Source: Candidatus Poribacteria bacterium
GTDB taxonomy: Bacteria > Poribacteria > WGA-4E > UBA9662
Assembly (NCBI GenBank): GCA_002709695.1
Contig: PAQF01000025.1
Location: forward strand, 1 to 64,000
Direction of reading: 5' to 3'
DNA: 64,000 nucleotides
In this document: positions 18,987-29,076 of the stretch, one piece after another
Layout of the letters: every line of letters begins with the position of its first letter
Position numbering within the stretch: the first letter of the stretch is position 1
Notes under the pieces: model-generated
The model's database searches: none
Told to the model about the DNA's origin: nothing
The model's input: the letters and a program-made list of their open reading frames with translations, nothing else
Position numbers and translations under genes: made by a program

Positions 18987-19015
18987 CTCGAGCAGTATAT
19001 AATACTAAACTCGAG
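18987..19015. repeat. nested inverted repeat CTCGAG-c-AGTAT-ata-ATACT-aaa-CTCGAG upstream of LamG gene B
   Basis: Two CTCGAG palindromes flank AGTAT/ATACT arms, 64-92 bp upstream of the start at 18923. Confidence 0.4.
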
Positions 19016-19294
19016 AATGCATCTAAACACTTCCGAGCATTGTATAACATCAGGACACATAAGCAAACATTAATCTTACAACCCCGCCCCTAAACGCCAG
19101 AAAACACACCAAATTTAAGGCTTATGTTTTCACATATTCGCATAAATTTCTTTTCAGGTCAAAATACAAACTCACTCTTTTTACTCATGTAGTATAATTA
19201 GGTCTCAACAAACTGAACTGGATCAGGCCTACAAATAATTCTTTGCTCTACATATCAAAACGATACTCATCTGGTCAGAAATTGGTAATCCCAA

Positions 19295-19687
19295 TCACCC
19301 AAGTACAGGTTCGCATTGAAAAAATGCGAACTGGCCTAGTTTCACTTTGTTAGATGAAACTTGACGTACCTTCAAGTCAAAAACAGCTTGTATCTTGATC
19401 TCTTTTGGGAATGACAGATCCAATCGGAAAGAATATTCGTGGTTAAAATCACGGCAATTGGTGGCAGGAGCGAGCTCTTTAACAAGTTTATTTCTGATTT
19501 CAGACTTGGGACGGTTAGGCTGACCAGGAATGAAGTATGTACCTATTGAGAAGGGAATTGATTTAGAAATAGAGGGTTTGAGTTGATTATTTTCAACTCA
19601 AAAAACATCAGAGAACGTTACATTATTTGCTAAGATAAATTTCCTGAAATCTTTTCTAGGGAAGAATCGGGGAAACCAATATTTAAT
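19295..19687 (-). pseudogene. unlisted coding-like reading frame with an in-frame TGA and no standard start (probable gene remnant)
   Basis: Minus-strand frame reads IKYWFPRFFPRKDFRKFILANNVTFSDVF*VENNQLKPSISKSIPFSIGTYFIPGQPNRPKSEIRNKLVKELAPATNCRDFNHEYSFRLDLSFPKEIKIQAVFDLKVRQVSSNKVKLGQFAFFQCEPVLG*; internal TGA at 19598-19600. Confidence 0.4.
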
Positions 19688-19847
19688 TCACAATAATCTT
19701 TCTATTTTATAAGAAAATACGGGATTTTAAATTCCACCATTCATTACACACTAACAATAAACCCCACACCATTTTGTTCTCGAAAACTGTACAAATCAAT
19801 AAATCTGACCAATACTTAACCAACTCCTTAAGCCTAACAACATTATT

Positions 19848-20219
19848 TTATACTAATTCAAACTGATTAGTAGATAATAAAACCAGAGTACATGCTTGTT
19901 CTACGACAATACCTGCCTGTTCCAGTTTTTCGATATGAGTTTCCGATTCTGTGCCAGGATTGAAAATCACGCGTCTTGGTTTCTTTTCAAGTATATCTCC
20001 TAGAACATCAACTAAGTGGATCGGATTCAAATAAAGTGTGACAGTATCTAATTTCTCGCTAATCTGGCTAAGTCGAGCATACCCTCTAACACCTAAAATA
20101 TCTTTCCCACTCTTTGACACAGGATAAACCGAATAACCGTGCTCCTGCAATTTCACTTGTGCTAAATAAGCATAGCGATCGGGATTATCACTAGCCCCTA
20201 AAATAGCAATATTTTTCAT
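19848..20219 (-). CDS. CoA-binding domain protein
   Basis: MKNIAILGASDNPDRYAYLAQVKLQEHGYSVYPV...RRVIFNPGTESE, typical of small Rossmann CoA-binding proteins. Confidence 0.85.
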   Translation of the reverse strand: MKNIAILGASDNPDRYAYLAQVKLQEHGYSVYPVSKSGKDILGVRGYARLSQISEKLDTVTLYLNPIHLVDVLGDILEKKPRRVIFNPGTESETHIEKLEQAGIVVEQACTLVLLSTNQFELV

Positions 20220-20345
20220 CTGTCGATCCTCCTAGAATCAGCATTTTTCCGCCTAATACACACCAAATTCCCAGTTAATCCCTGTACAAACTGACGGTGT
20301 GGATTACACTTGATTAACCAGATTTTATAGAACTCGGATCACGCA

Positions 20346-21167
20346 TCAAAAACGCAACCAGACAAGAGTTAACAAACCAACAATTGAACAATAGTAAGAA
20401 AATACTGCCAGTTTTCCTCGATTCAATATTGACAGTAAAAATCGGAGTGCTAACCAGCCAACAATAAACGATATCAGAATGCCAACTGCTATATTGATCG
20501 GAGATATCAATATAGCAGTAAAATCTTTAAGTTTCATGATGACGGCACCAAGAATAGCGGGAATGGAAAGTAGAAAGGAATACTTTGCAGCCATTTCAGG
20601 TGAATTCCCCAGTAACAGTGCAAACGAGATTGTCGATCCTGATCTGGAAATACCGGGGATAATTGCTAGGCCTTGCACTAACCCAATTAACGGCGTGTGC
20701 CAAGCCTTCAATACTTGGTTATTGCTTTGTCTCCGGAATCTAGGCAGTTGAAGGACCAAACCGGTAACAATCAACATAAGTGCAACCCACTCTGGCCGAT
20801 TAAACAATGATTCAAGCTGATCTTGAAATAAGAAGCCAATAAGCCCTGTAGGAATAGACCCAACTAGAACAAACCAAATGAGTTTTAGATCAGAAGTGTC
20901 CGAAACAGTTCGGATAGGACGACAATAGAAGTCTGGGTTACTCAGAGCAGATGAACCACTTTTGACAAGTTGCCAGAGTGTTTGACGATAAACAACAATT
21001 ACAGCTCCAAGTGTACCAAGATGAAGAGTTACATCAAATAAAACTTGTGGATCACTAAAACCAAGAAAGTGTTGAAAAATCACTAAATGTCCGGAACTAC
21101 TAATCGGCAAAAACTCAGTTACTCCCTGTAATACACCCAGTAAAATAACATAAAAAATATTATTCAT
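20346..21167 (-). CDS. uppP: undecaprenyl-diphosphate phosphatase
   Basis: LGVLQGVTEFLPISSSGHLVIFQHFLG and GISRSGSTISFALLLG. Listed ORF starts at TTG 21185; ATG 21167 (MNNIFYVILLG) preferred. Confidence 0.93.
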   Translation of the reverse strand: MNNIFYVILLGVLQGVTEFLPISSSGHLVIFQHFLGFSDPQVLFDVTLHLGTLGAVIVVYRQTLWQLVKSGSSALSNPDFYCRPIRTVSDTSDLKLIWFVLVGSIPTGLIGFLFQDQLESLFNRPEWVALMLIVTGLVLQLPRFRRQSNNQVLKAWHTPLIGLVQGLAIIPGISRSGSTISFALLLGNSPEMAAKYSFLLSIPAILGAVIMKLKDFTAILISPINIAVGILISFIVGWLALRFLLSILNRGKLAVFSYYCSIVGLLTLVWLRF

Positions 21168-21222
21168 TATTTCCCAAACAAACAAGAATTCTGGTAAAAA
21201 ACACTACACCGAAAAGAACTTA

Positions 21223-22626
21223 TCATTTTTCCAAACTAGCACACAACAATTCTTGATCGTTTCGAACAAATACACATTTATAAGCAAAAGCCGGATGAGC
21301 CCAACAGACACCATCACGCCGGTTAAGCTGATCTTTGGTAGGTTGAATAAGTTGCATACGATCAATAACTTCAGCCCCTCGAGGTGATAGCTTGCATAGA
21401 AGCAATTCCCCTCTTTCGTTAAAAATCCAGACTTTATCCCTGTTTTGAACAAAATGAACTGTACTCCACCGTGCTTTCGGTACAATGGTTAGATCTTCCC
21501 AAATACGGTCTCCACTACCAGCGTCAATACATCTAATTTCGCCATAGCTGTCTGCACCATAAATATAGTCACCAACATAAATGGGAGTCGAAATAATGGA
21601 ATGTAGACAATCGGTATTCACTTCACTCTCACCCCTACGATGCCAAATTTTCCGCACTGCCAAGCGGTCTGGATCAACACTGAGTAAAAGCGTTCCTTCG
21701 AAAAAGTCACTAATCAAAAGCTGATTCTTATAAAAAACAGGTGTCGCTATCCCAATCACCATTTGGCTCGGAGGAAATGGATACTTCCAATACTGTTGGC
21801 CATCCAAAGGATCAAGTCCAACAATATTATCTCCTGTCCAACACACAAGCACACGCTTATCAGCCTGATCAATAACAATAGGTGAAGAATATGAAGTACG
21901 ATCAGCTAATGCTGTCCAACACACTTCACCTGTTTTTCTATTAAGACCAACAATACAAGCCTCAGGAGTCCCACCAATCTGAACAATCAACAAATCATCC
22001 TCAATAATGGGAGAGCTAGATATCCCCCAAATAGGCATACGAATGTTGAACTCATTACCGAGATTCTTTTTCCATAAAACTTCGCCAGTAGAAGCATTGA
22101 AACAGTGTAAATGTCCCATAGTACCCAAAGCATATGCTAAACCATCATTAACAATAACAGAAGCACGCGGGCCAGCAACATAATCGACGTTTCTATATAT
22201 GCATTTATATTTAAAGGACCAAACCAGATCACCCGTTTTAGAATCAAAACAGTGCACTCTCTCAACTTGAACCGGGCTACTAACCCTATCAGACAAATAG
22301 ACATACCCACCAGCAACAGTCGGCCCACTATATCCACTACCAACAGATGCACGCCATTGAATTTCAGGCTGGAACTCGTCAAACTCTTCAATAATACCCG
22401 TCTCAAACCAATTCCCATCACGATTGATTCCTCGCCATTGGGGCCAATCATCAGCAATAACAAAAAATTGCAAAACAAAATTTATCATGAATAACAAAAC
22501 GACTTTTTCACACCACAGATAGCATATACCGAACTGGCAATCCCCACGCTTCAAATCGTTTGTGTTTTCCCATCCATGCTTTGTACCAAACACAAATTTC
22601 ACCTCTACCCCTATATATTCTAGCAA
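21223..22626 (-). CDS. PQQ-binding-like beta-propeller (outer membrane / quinoprotein-like) repeat protein
   Basis: DDWPQWRGINRDGNW, VHCFDSKTGDLVWSFKY, LHCFNASTGEVLWKKNLG, IVGLNRKTGEVCWTA. True start may be ATG 22488 (MINFVLQFFVIADDWPQWRG). Confidence 0.85.
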   Translation of the reverse strand: MLEYIGVEVKFVFGTKHGWENTNDLKRGDCQFGICYLWCEKVVLLFMINFVLQFFVIADDWPQWRGINRDGNWFETGIIEEFDEFQPEIQWRASVGSGYSGPTVAGGYVYLSDRVSSPVQVERVHCFDSKTGDLVWSFKYKCIYRNVDYVAGPRASVIVNDGLAYALGTMGHLHCFNASTGEVLWKKNLGNEFNIRMPIWGISSSPIIEDDLLIVQIGGTPEACIVGLNRKTGEVCWTALADRTSYSSPIVIDQADKRVLVCWTGDNIVGLDPLDGQQYWKYPFPPSQMVIGIATPVFYKNQLLISDFFEGTLLLSVDPDRLAVRKIWHRRGESEVNTDCLHSIISTPIYVGDYIYGADSYGEIRCIDAGSGDRIWEDLTIVPKARWSTVHFVQNRDKVWIFNERGELLLCKLSPRGAEVIDRMQLIQPTKDQLNRRDGVCWAHPAFAYKCVFVRNDQELLCASLEK

Positions 22627-22639
22627 TGCTTTCCTATCA

Positions 22640-23425
22640 CTAACTTAAATCAACAGTCTCACGTTTAACAATTTCCTTATCATGCCAATAAGATTCATAT
22701 GACATCAACTCCTGTGTCTCTGGAGATAATTTGTCCATAAGTTCTCTAGAATAGGTATCCCGTTCTCCTCGATGATCCTGAAAATACTGTGTTTTATATC
22801 GAAGAATTAGAAAACGTCGGTCTCTATCCTTAGGTTGCCAAATCAAAACACCATGAGTTGTCAATTCAGAAAGAACGATGACATCGCCTGCTCGAGGCGT
22901 AATGTTTTTGATAGCAGAATGTAACACCGGATTTGGATCCTCTAAATCTGACAAGAACAACCCATCTGGTCGTTGAAATTCACTTTTGTGTGAACCAGGA
23001 AGAACAAGCAAACCTCCATCACCCGGATAAACATCAGTAAAGTAAAAAAAGGCAATAATATCATTACAGAAAATCCGTCCATTCCTAACCTCATATCGAC
23101 GCGTTTGCCAACCACAATCCTCTCTAGCACAGTGAAAAGGCGTCATCGTTTGCTTCTCGTGTGTTTCGACCACCAAAGAACCACGATTTAAACGAGGCTT
23201 ATCATCCGTTAACTCCTTAACAATAGGCCAAGTAACCGGATGCATTGTTAAAGCTTCGAGAGATTTATCAAATGCAAAATTTCGACCATGCGGCAATTGA
23301 TCCGGTGAAATCCGTGCACAACGTTCAATCGCTTCCTGTGCCTCCCGCAATTCTTCATCACTTAATACATTCTTTATATGTAAGTAACCATTGAGATCAA
23401 ATAGGTAACGCTGCTTAGAGGTCAT
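22640..23425 (-). CDS. phytanoyl-CoA dioxygenase family protein
   Basis: FYFTDVYPGDGGLLVLPGSHKSEF and the second metal-ligand region ITPRAGDVIVLSELTTHGVLIW. Confidence 0.88.
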   Translation of the reverse strand: MTSKQRYLFDLNGYLHIKNVLSDEELREAQEAIERCARISPDQLPHGRNFAFDKSLEALTMHPVTWPIVKELTDDKPRLNRGSLVVETHEKQTMTPFHCAREDCGWQTRRYEVRNGRIFCNDIIAFFYFTDVYPGDGGLLVLPGSHKSEFQRPDGLFLSDLEDPNPVLHSAIKNITPRAGDVIVLSELTTHGVLIWQPKDRDRRFLILRYKTQYFQDHRGERDTYSRELMDKLSPETQELMSYESYWHDKEIVKRETVDLS

Positions 23426-23459
23426 TCTGTTCCTTTCACTAAATCAATTTTGAGTTTAT

Positions 23460-24284
23460 CTATATTGTCAAAGTAACCACATCTCGTTTGACAATATCTT
23501 TAATGTGATGGTAGGGAGCAGAGGAAATCAGCTCCAACGTCTCAGCTGATAACTTGTCCAATATTGCTGGTGAGAATGCACTTTTCCCCATATACTGTGG
23601 TTTATAACGCAGAACCAGCAATCGCCGGTCGCGCTCCGTAGGCCTCCACCTCAAAACACCATGCGTCAAAAGTTCGGAGATCAATACCACATCACCTGCC
23701 CTCGGCGTAATATTAGTAAACACAGAATGTGGTTTAGGATCAATACCATCCGTATCATCAAGCGTTAGAAGATTTCGGGGACGCTCAAATTCACTCTTGT
23801 GAGACCCAGGAATGACAATCAATCCCCCATCACCAGGAAAGACATCCGTAAAATAAAAAAACGCTACAAGATCATCACAATAAATACGACCATCCTTCGT
23901 CTCATAGCGGGTACTATACCGACCATAGTCATCACGAGCACAATGCAAACCTCCAGGGTTTGAAACCGATTTTTCAACTTGCTGCCAATTTCCATGCGTA
24001 TCACATTTTAAAGAACCTCTAACAAAACGAGGTTTATCAGCCAAAAGCTCTTTAATAATTGGCCAAGTAACAGAGTGAAGTGTCAAAGTTTCCAAACACT
24101 TATCAAAAGCAAAACCGTTTTGATATAACCCCGTAAATCCGAAGCCATCAGGCATTTGGTCAACCGGAGTATTGATGTACCTATTAACCGCTTCCTGAGT
24201 CGTTCGCAATATTTCACTGGTTAGCACACTTTTCAGGTGCAAATAACCAGTTATATCAAACAAATACCTTTGTTTTTTTGTCAT
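23460..24284 (-). CDS. phytanoyl-CoA dioxygenase family protein (tandem paralog)
   Basis: FYFTDVFPGDGGLIVIPGSHKSEFERP, ITPRAGDVVLISELLTHGVLRW; similar along its length to 22640-23425. Confidence 0.88.
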   Translation of the reverse strand: MTKKQRYLFDITGYLHLKSVLTSEILRTTQEAVNRYINTPVDQMPDGFGFTGLYQNGFAFDKCLETLTLHSVTWPIIKELLADKPRFVRGSLKCDTHGNWQQVEKSVSNPGGLHCARDDYGRYSTRYETKDGRIYCDDLVAFFYFTDVFPGDGGLIVIPGSHKSEFERPRNLLTLDDTDGIDPKPHSVFTNITPRAGDVVLISELLTHGVLRWRPTERDRRLLVLRYKPQYMGKSAFSPAILDKLSAETLELISSAPYHHIKDIVKRDVVTLTI

Positions 24285-24551
24285 GTTTCAGTTTCTCCAG
24301 AAACAACAAAGATGAAAGTTGAGAACCAATCTACCTTGATATTAGGTATTATCTAACGTTCAATAATATATCACAACTTCATAAATCTAGATGATCAGTT
24401 CATCAAATTTCCGAACTGAATCAAAACCAGAAAAACTAAACCTGTCACGATAACCTTTGAACTCCAATTTTTATAAGCTAATTCACAATCAAAACATATC
24501 TTTGATATAATACTTGCACTAACCAAAACTAAATAACAAGATTCAGTAAAA

Positions 24552-25736
24552 ATGCAATTAGAAATAGTATCCCCAAAGACAGTTGGATTTTCCAGACATC
24601 GGTTAGCACGAATTCGTCCGGTCATGCAAAATTACATTGACGAAGGAAAAGTCGCAGGCTTTATCACATTAATCTATCGTCGTGGTCATATCGCACACTT
24701 CGAAAAATTTGGTCTCAAAGACGACATATGTCCAATGGAATTCAACACTATTTTTCGAATCTACTCAATGACAAAACCCATCACGAGTGTTGCTGTCATG
24801 ATGCTTTATGAGGAAGGATATTTCCAACTAGACGATCCCGTTTCACACTTCATCACTGAATTTAAAGATATGAAAGTTTTTGAAGACATGGGAAACAACC
24901 AAATCAAAACAGTTCCAGCCAAACGCGAAATAACCATTCGCGATTTACTTCGGCATACGTCGGGACTCACTTATGACTTTAGCACCGGTCCCGTAGCAAA
25001 AATGTATCAAGAAGCGGATCTATATAATTCTGAATCGTTGGCAGAAGCTGTCAAAAGCTTAGCAAAAATCCCGTTAATGTACCACCCTGGAGAAGTATGG
25101 AACTACGGTTTCTCGACAGATGTACTAGGCTATCTAATCGAAGTGATCGCAGGACAACCATTCAACAGTTTCTTGCAAGATAGGATCTTCGGCCCACTTC
25201 AGATGGTCGATACAGGGTTTGATACGTGGCCTGAGAAAACCAATCGATATGCAAATCTCTATCGATCCACAGAAGATGGTAAATACGAAGTAGCAACAGA
25301 TTCAATTATCGCTCGCTTGGACGCGAAAGCCAAATCACGAAAAATATGCTCTGGCGGTGGTGGGCTTTTATCAACTATTTCCGACTATCTGCAATTTTGC
25401 CAAATGCTTTTAAAAAACGGAGAGCTCAATGGACAACAACTATTAAGCAGAAAAACAATTGAAATGATGACTTGCAACCACCTCTCGGGAAACATACACC
25501 CATACAACCAGAAAGGGGTTGGATTTGGATTGGGGTTCTCAATAGTTACTGATCTAGCACAATCTGGGATTCTCGGCTCAGAGGGGATCTACCGATGGGG
25601 AGGAGCAGCTAGTACAACTTTTTGGATCGACCCCACAGAAGAACTAATTGCAATTTTGATGACCCAACTCCTGGACAACCAACACCCATTTCTCTCACAA
25701 TTCCGAGTGCTGACCTACCAATCCATAACCGACTGA
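24552..25736 (+). CDS. serine hydrolase (beta-lactamase class C / EstB-like family)
   Basis: SxxK in YSMTKPITSVAVMMLYEEG, RDLLRHTSGLTYDF, GVGFGLGFSIVTD, GSEGIYRWGGAASTTFWIDP. Confidence 0.9.
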   Translation: MQLEIVSPKTVGFSRHRLARIRPVMQNYIDEGKVAGFITLIYRRGHIAHFEKFGLKDDICPMEFNTIFRIYSMTKPITSVAVMMLYEEGYFQLDDPVSHFITEFKDMKVFEDMGNNQIKTVPAKREITIRDLLRHTSGLTYDFSTGPVAKMYQEADLYNSESLAEAVKSLAKIPLMYHPGEVWNYGFSTDVLGYLIEVIAGQPFNSFLQDRIFGPLQMVDTGFDTWPEKTNRYANLYRSTEDGKYEVATDSIIARLDAKAKSRKICSGGGGLLSTISDYLQFCQMLLKNGELNGQQLLSRKTIEMMTCNHLSGNIHPYNQKGVGFGLGFSIVTDLAQSGILGSEGIYRWGGAASTTFWIDPTEELIAILMTQLLDNQHPFLSQFRVLTYQSITD

Positions 25737-25806
25737 AAAGCCCTAAAATCAACAACACGAAACAACCAAACCAAATACAACAGGGAAAAAATTAGTTTAG
25801 TACCAC

Positions 25807-27360
25807 TTAATCTTCGCTTTGCTCAACATTTATAGTGATAAACTCGGGGTTACCCGACTCATGTCGAACATAAAGTGTCACCTTAGATTCGTCCTTGAGT
25901 TGGTCTAACCGTCTCCGATAATCAGCTAAATTCTCTACTTTTTCCCAATCTATTTCCTGAATCAGGTCTCCTTCTCGAATACCAGCCTTCGAGGCTGCGG
26001 AGCGTGGCGTAACTTTTACTACAATCACGCCTGTTTGATCCTGATGACTGTAGCGTTTTGCGAGTTCTGAGGTCAAGTTTTGCACCTGAATTCCGGAGAA
26101 AACTTCTTGATCCGCATCCTCACCAGACGATGCGACACGATTACTTAAAGCCGTTATGGCTTCTTCAGTTCTTTTAGCAAGTTTAATTTTGAGATCTTTT
26201 TTCTTCCCCTGACGTATGACTTTTACTCCTACAGTGGAACCAATACCCGCTGCAGCAACTACATAACGGAGATGATCTCGATCTCGAATAGAAACACCGT
26301 CAAAGTCTAATACGACATCTCCATGCCTCATCCCACCTTTATCTGCGGGCGAATTCTTGCCAACCATCGTGATTAAAGCACCATGAGGTTTAGCAAACCC
26401 AAGTTTCTCCGCAAGATTGTGATCGACATCTTGAATCATTACCCCCAACCAACCACGCTCAACCTCTCCCTTTTCGATCAGTTGGGTCATCACCCTTTGA
26501 ACCAACTTACTTGGAATAGCAAATCCAATACCGATATTCCCATATGAAAAACCTCCACCGGTCGCAATGGCCGTGTTTATACCAACAAGCTGGCCACGAA
26601 TATTAATCAGCGCGCCACCACTATTACCACGATTAATTGACGCATCAGTCTGAATAAAATCTGCGTAACTAGCGATACGGATATCATCCGTGGAACGACC
26701 TTTGGCACTAACAATTCCCCTTGTCACTGTTTGATCAAGACCAAGTGGGCTTCCAATTGCAACTACCCATTCACCAACTTGAAGCCGGTCAGAATCACCA
26801 AACTCTAAACTGGATAGTTCTTCAGCATCAATCTTCAGTACTGCAAGATCAGTTCCTTGTGCTCCTGCGTCAGTACCAACAACTTCGGCATCAAACTGAC
26901 GGCCATCTGATAAAGTAACCGCAATATCATCAGCTTCTTGGATGACATGATTATTAGTCAAAATATAACCACTTGAACTCACAATCACACCCGACCCAAG
27001 ACCATTTGGCATGTCTCTATCGCCTTCATTCCGCCTATCCTCTTCGGAGTCATCTGGTTGACGACGTTCTGGGAATTCAGGAAAGAATCTGAAGAAATCT
27101 TCAAATCGATCGCGAGGTTGATTACGGGATTGATCCCCAACACGCCTCGAAGTCGAAATCTGCACAACTGCGGGTTTGGCAGAATTCACCAATCTAATAA
27201 AAGCATTATTAGCACGCTCCAGATACTGAAGATCGGCGTCATCTACCTGACCAACTGCAACTTGGGTTGATATTCTTGGATTATCCCAATTAACTGTTAT
27301 GCCTCCAAGGATAATAATAACAACAAGCAAAACAGTAATTGCAATTCTTTGAATTCTCAT
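25807..27360 (-). CDS. Do/DegP/HtrA-family serine endoprotease with two PDZ domains
   Basis: ILTNNHVIQEAD, GTDLAVLKI, INRGNSGGALIN catalytic triad; PDZ regions GWLGVMIQDV and GIQVQNLTSELAKRY. Confidence 0.93.
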   Translation of the reverse strand: MRIQRIAITVLLVVIIILGGITVNWDNPRISTQVAVGQVDDADLQYLERANNAFIRLVNSAKPAVVQISTSRRVGDQSRNQPRDRFEDFFRFFPEFPERRQPDDSEEDRRNEGDRDMPNGLGSGVIVSSSGYILTNNHVIQEADDIAVTLSDGRQFDAEVVGTDAGAQGTDLAVLKIDAEELSSLEFGDSDRLQVGEWVVAIGSPLGLDQTVTRGIVSAKGRSTDDIRIASYADFIQTDASINRGNSGGALINIRGQLVGINTAIATGGGFSYGNIGIGFAIPSKLVQRVMTQLIEKGEVERGWLGVMIQDVDHNLAEKLGFAKPHGALITMVGKNSPADKGGMRHGDVVLDFDGVSIRDRDHLRYVVAAAGIGSTVGVKVIRQGKKKDLKIKLAKRTEEAITALSNRVASSGEDADQEVFSGIQVQNLTSELAKRYSHQDQTGVIVVKVTPRSAASKAGIREGDLIQEIDWEKVENLADYRRRLDQLKDESKVTLYVRHESGNPEFITINVEQSED

Positions 27361-27381
27361 TACTTGTCTCCTTAAATTATG

Positions 27382-27442
27382 GATTAAAACATAATTAGCA
27401 GATGACCAAACGATTAAAACACACTAGCAGGTGACCAAAAAC
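27382..27442. repeat. imperfect tandem direct repeat (2 x about 30 bp) in the leader of the degP-like gene
   Basis: GATTAAAACATAATTAGCAGATGACCAAAC followed directly by GATTAAAACACACTAGCAGGTGACCAAAAAC. Confidence 0.6.
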
Positions 27443-27637
27443 TCTAGATTTCAAAAAAAAAGCAACATAAAACAGGCTTGCCCCTGTGCGTCTAACACAT
27501 CTTCGACGGTCATACTAGTCTATTGGACATATGCAGACAATTATTGTTCGGGAGTTTTTTCGCCTTGCATTAGCATTTAAAGCAAATAATACTGACCTAA
27601 AAATGGCATGAAAAACACTTAAAGGGATAATACCAAG

Positions 27638-28351
27638 TCAATTTCCGGAAACATCTAATTCTGTTTCATATGTTTGTTCCAACTGTCCGGATTCAACTAC
27701 CGTTCGCTGAATTGTCTGACCAATCAGGATATTGCTTGGTGCAACGAGTCCACCGGAGATCAGCATTTTCATTGCTGTTTCCGCTCTAAGGTTGATATCA
27801 TATAAAATTTCCGGATCGCAAAATAACATCACACCTGTCGTCGGATTTGGACTCGTAGGAACAAAGACAGTTGTCAATGGATGAGGATTATCAATTTCCT
27901 CAACTTCACCCGTAACAAAACCAATGATGCGAAAGGGAGAATCAGGTGCCTTAATTGCCACTGCCCGCTTGAACTTATTCGATTCTGATGGATGTAAAAT
28001 CATCTGCATAATCTGTTTTACCGGAGCATAGACTTCGCGAACTATTGGAATCTTACTTAAAAACTTTTCTGTCGCACCAACTAACTTACGACCAATAATA
28101 TTGGTAACAAGCAAACCAGTTAAATAAACAATCAGAATAGTAAGAACAAGGCCAAGAACCGTCTGAACAACAGTACCAAACAGGAAAGGGTATTTTGCTT
28201 CTGGAAAGTAGGCGTTGATCGTATTTGGCAACCAACCACCAATTTTGCGAAAAAGAAAACCTAAAACCAAAAAGGTAACACCAAGCGGTACTAAAGTCAG
28301 AATACCAGCAATTAGCGCACTCTTTAAATGGTTATCTATTGACTCCTTCAT
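27638..28351 (-). CDS. DUF502 family membrane protein
   Basis: LKSALIAGILTLVPLGVTFLVLGFLFRKIGGWL, PIVREVYAPVKQIMQMI, TVFVPTSPNPTTGVMLF. Confidence 0.88.
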   Translation of the reverse strand: MKESIDNHLKSALIAGILTLVPLGVTFLVLGFLFRKIGGWLPNTINAYFPEAKYPFLFGTVVQTVLGLVLTILIVYLTGLLVTNIIGRKLVGATEKFLSKIPIVREVYAPVKQIMQMILHPSESNKFKRAVAIKAPDSPFRIIGFVTGEVEEIDNPHPLTTVFVPTSPNPTTGVMLFCDPEILYDINLRAETAMKMLISGGLVAPSNILIGQTIQRTVVESGQLEQTYETELDVSGN

Positions 28352-28500
28352 CTAATACTACCCAATCTACACCATATCAAACATGATTATTCAACAACAA
28401 ACAACAAATTTTATGATAGCACAATCTCTATTTGACGTCAATCATCTTATCCATCCCTGATACTATTGACATCACAACTTGAATGTGGCAAAATACGACT

Positions 28501-29076
28501 ATGAGGATTTATACTAGGACAGGTGACGAAGGTGAAACCGGACTCTACGGTAACACTCGGCTCGATAAGGATTCTCAACGAATTAAAGCCATCGGCGATG
28601 TTGATGAATTAAATGCCTTTCTGGGGTATGCACACTCACTAATCTCAGACACGGACATTGCCAATCTATTGAATCAGATGCAAAGCGAGCTTTTCGATTT
28701 AGGTGCCGACTTGGCAGTACTCGAAACACACTACCAATCTGAAAGTTTAAGGATATCTAATGACTTGGTGATTGAGCAAGAACGTATGATTGACAACTTC
28801 CAACAAGAACTTGCCCCAATTACACACTTCATTTTACCTGGGGGCTCGACTAGCGCATCAGTCTTGCACTTAGCACGAACAGTTTGTCGTCGAGCAGAGC
28901 GAAGTGTTGTCAGCCTCAAAAAATCACACCCAATCAATCCAGAGATTTTACACTATCTTAACCGAATGTCAGACCTCCTATTCGTTTTGGCTCGAACAGT
29001 TAATCATCGTGCGGGTAAACCTGAAACACATTGGAAATCTCCCATCGAAAGAAAAAATCTTGCCTTTAAGACTTAA
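28501..29076 (+). CDS. cob(I)yrinic acid a,c-diamide adenosyltransferase (PduO type)
   Basis: MRIYTRTGDEGETGLYGNTRLDKDSQRIKAIGDVDELNAFLGYA; FILPGGSTSASVLHLARTVCRRAER. Start set at the internal ATG. Confidence 0.93.
   Translation: MRIYTRTGDEGETGLYGNTRLDKDSQRIKAIGDVDELNAFLGYAHSLISDTDIANLLNQMQSELFDLGADLAVLETHYQSESLRISNDLVIEQERMIDNFQQELAPITHFILPGGSTSASVLHLARTVCRRAERSVVSLKKSHPINPEILHYLNRMSDLLFVLARTVNHRAGKPETHWKSPIERKNLAFKT

Noticed and set aside
19300-19455. Series of small hairpins (19309-19331, 19338-19361, 19438-19453) considered as a structured ncRNA
   Set aside because: They fall inside the coding-like minus-strand frame (19295-19687), which explains the region better; kept only as a secondary possibility.
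24395-24625. 76-aa minus-strand ORF overlapping the serine hydrolase start
   Set aside because: Overlaps a strong plus-strand CDS; AT-rich intergenic translation, no motif.
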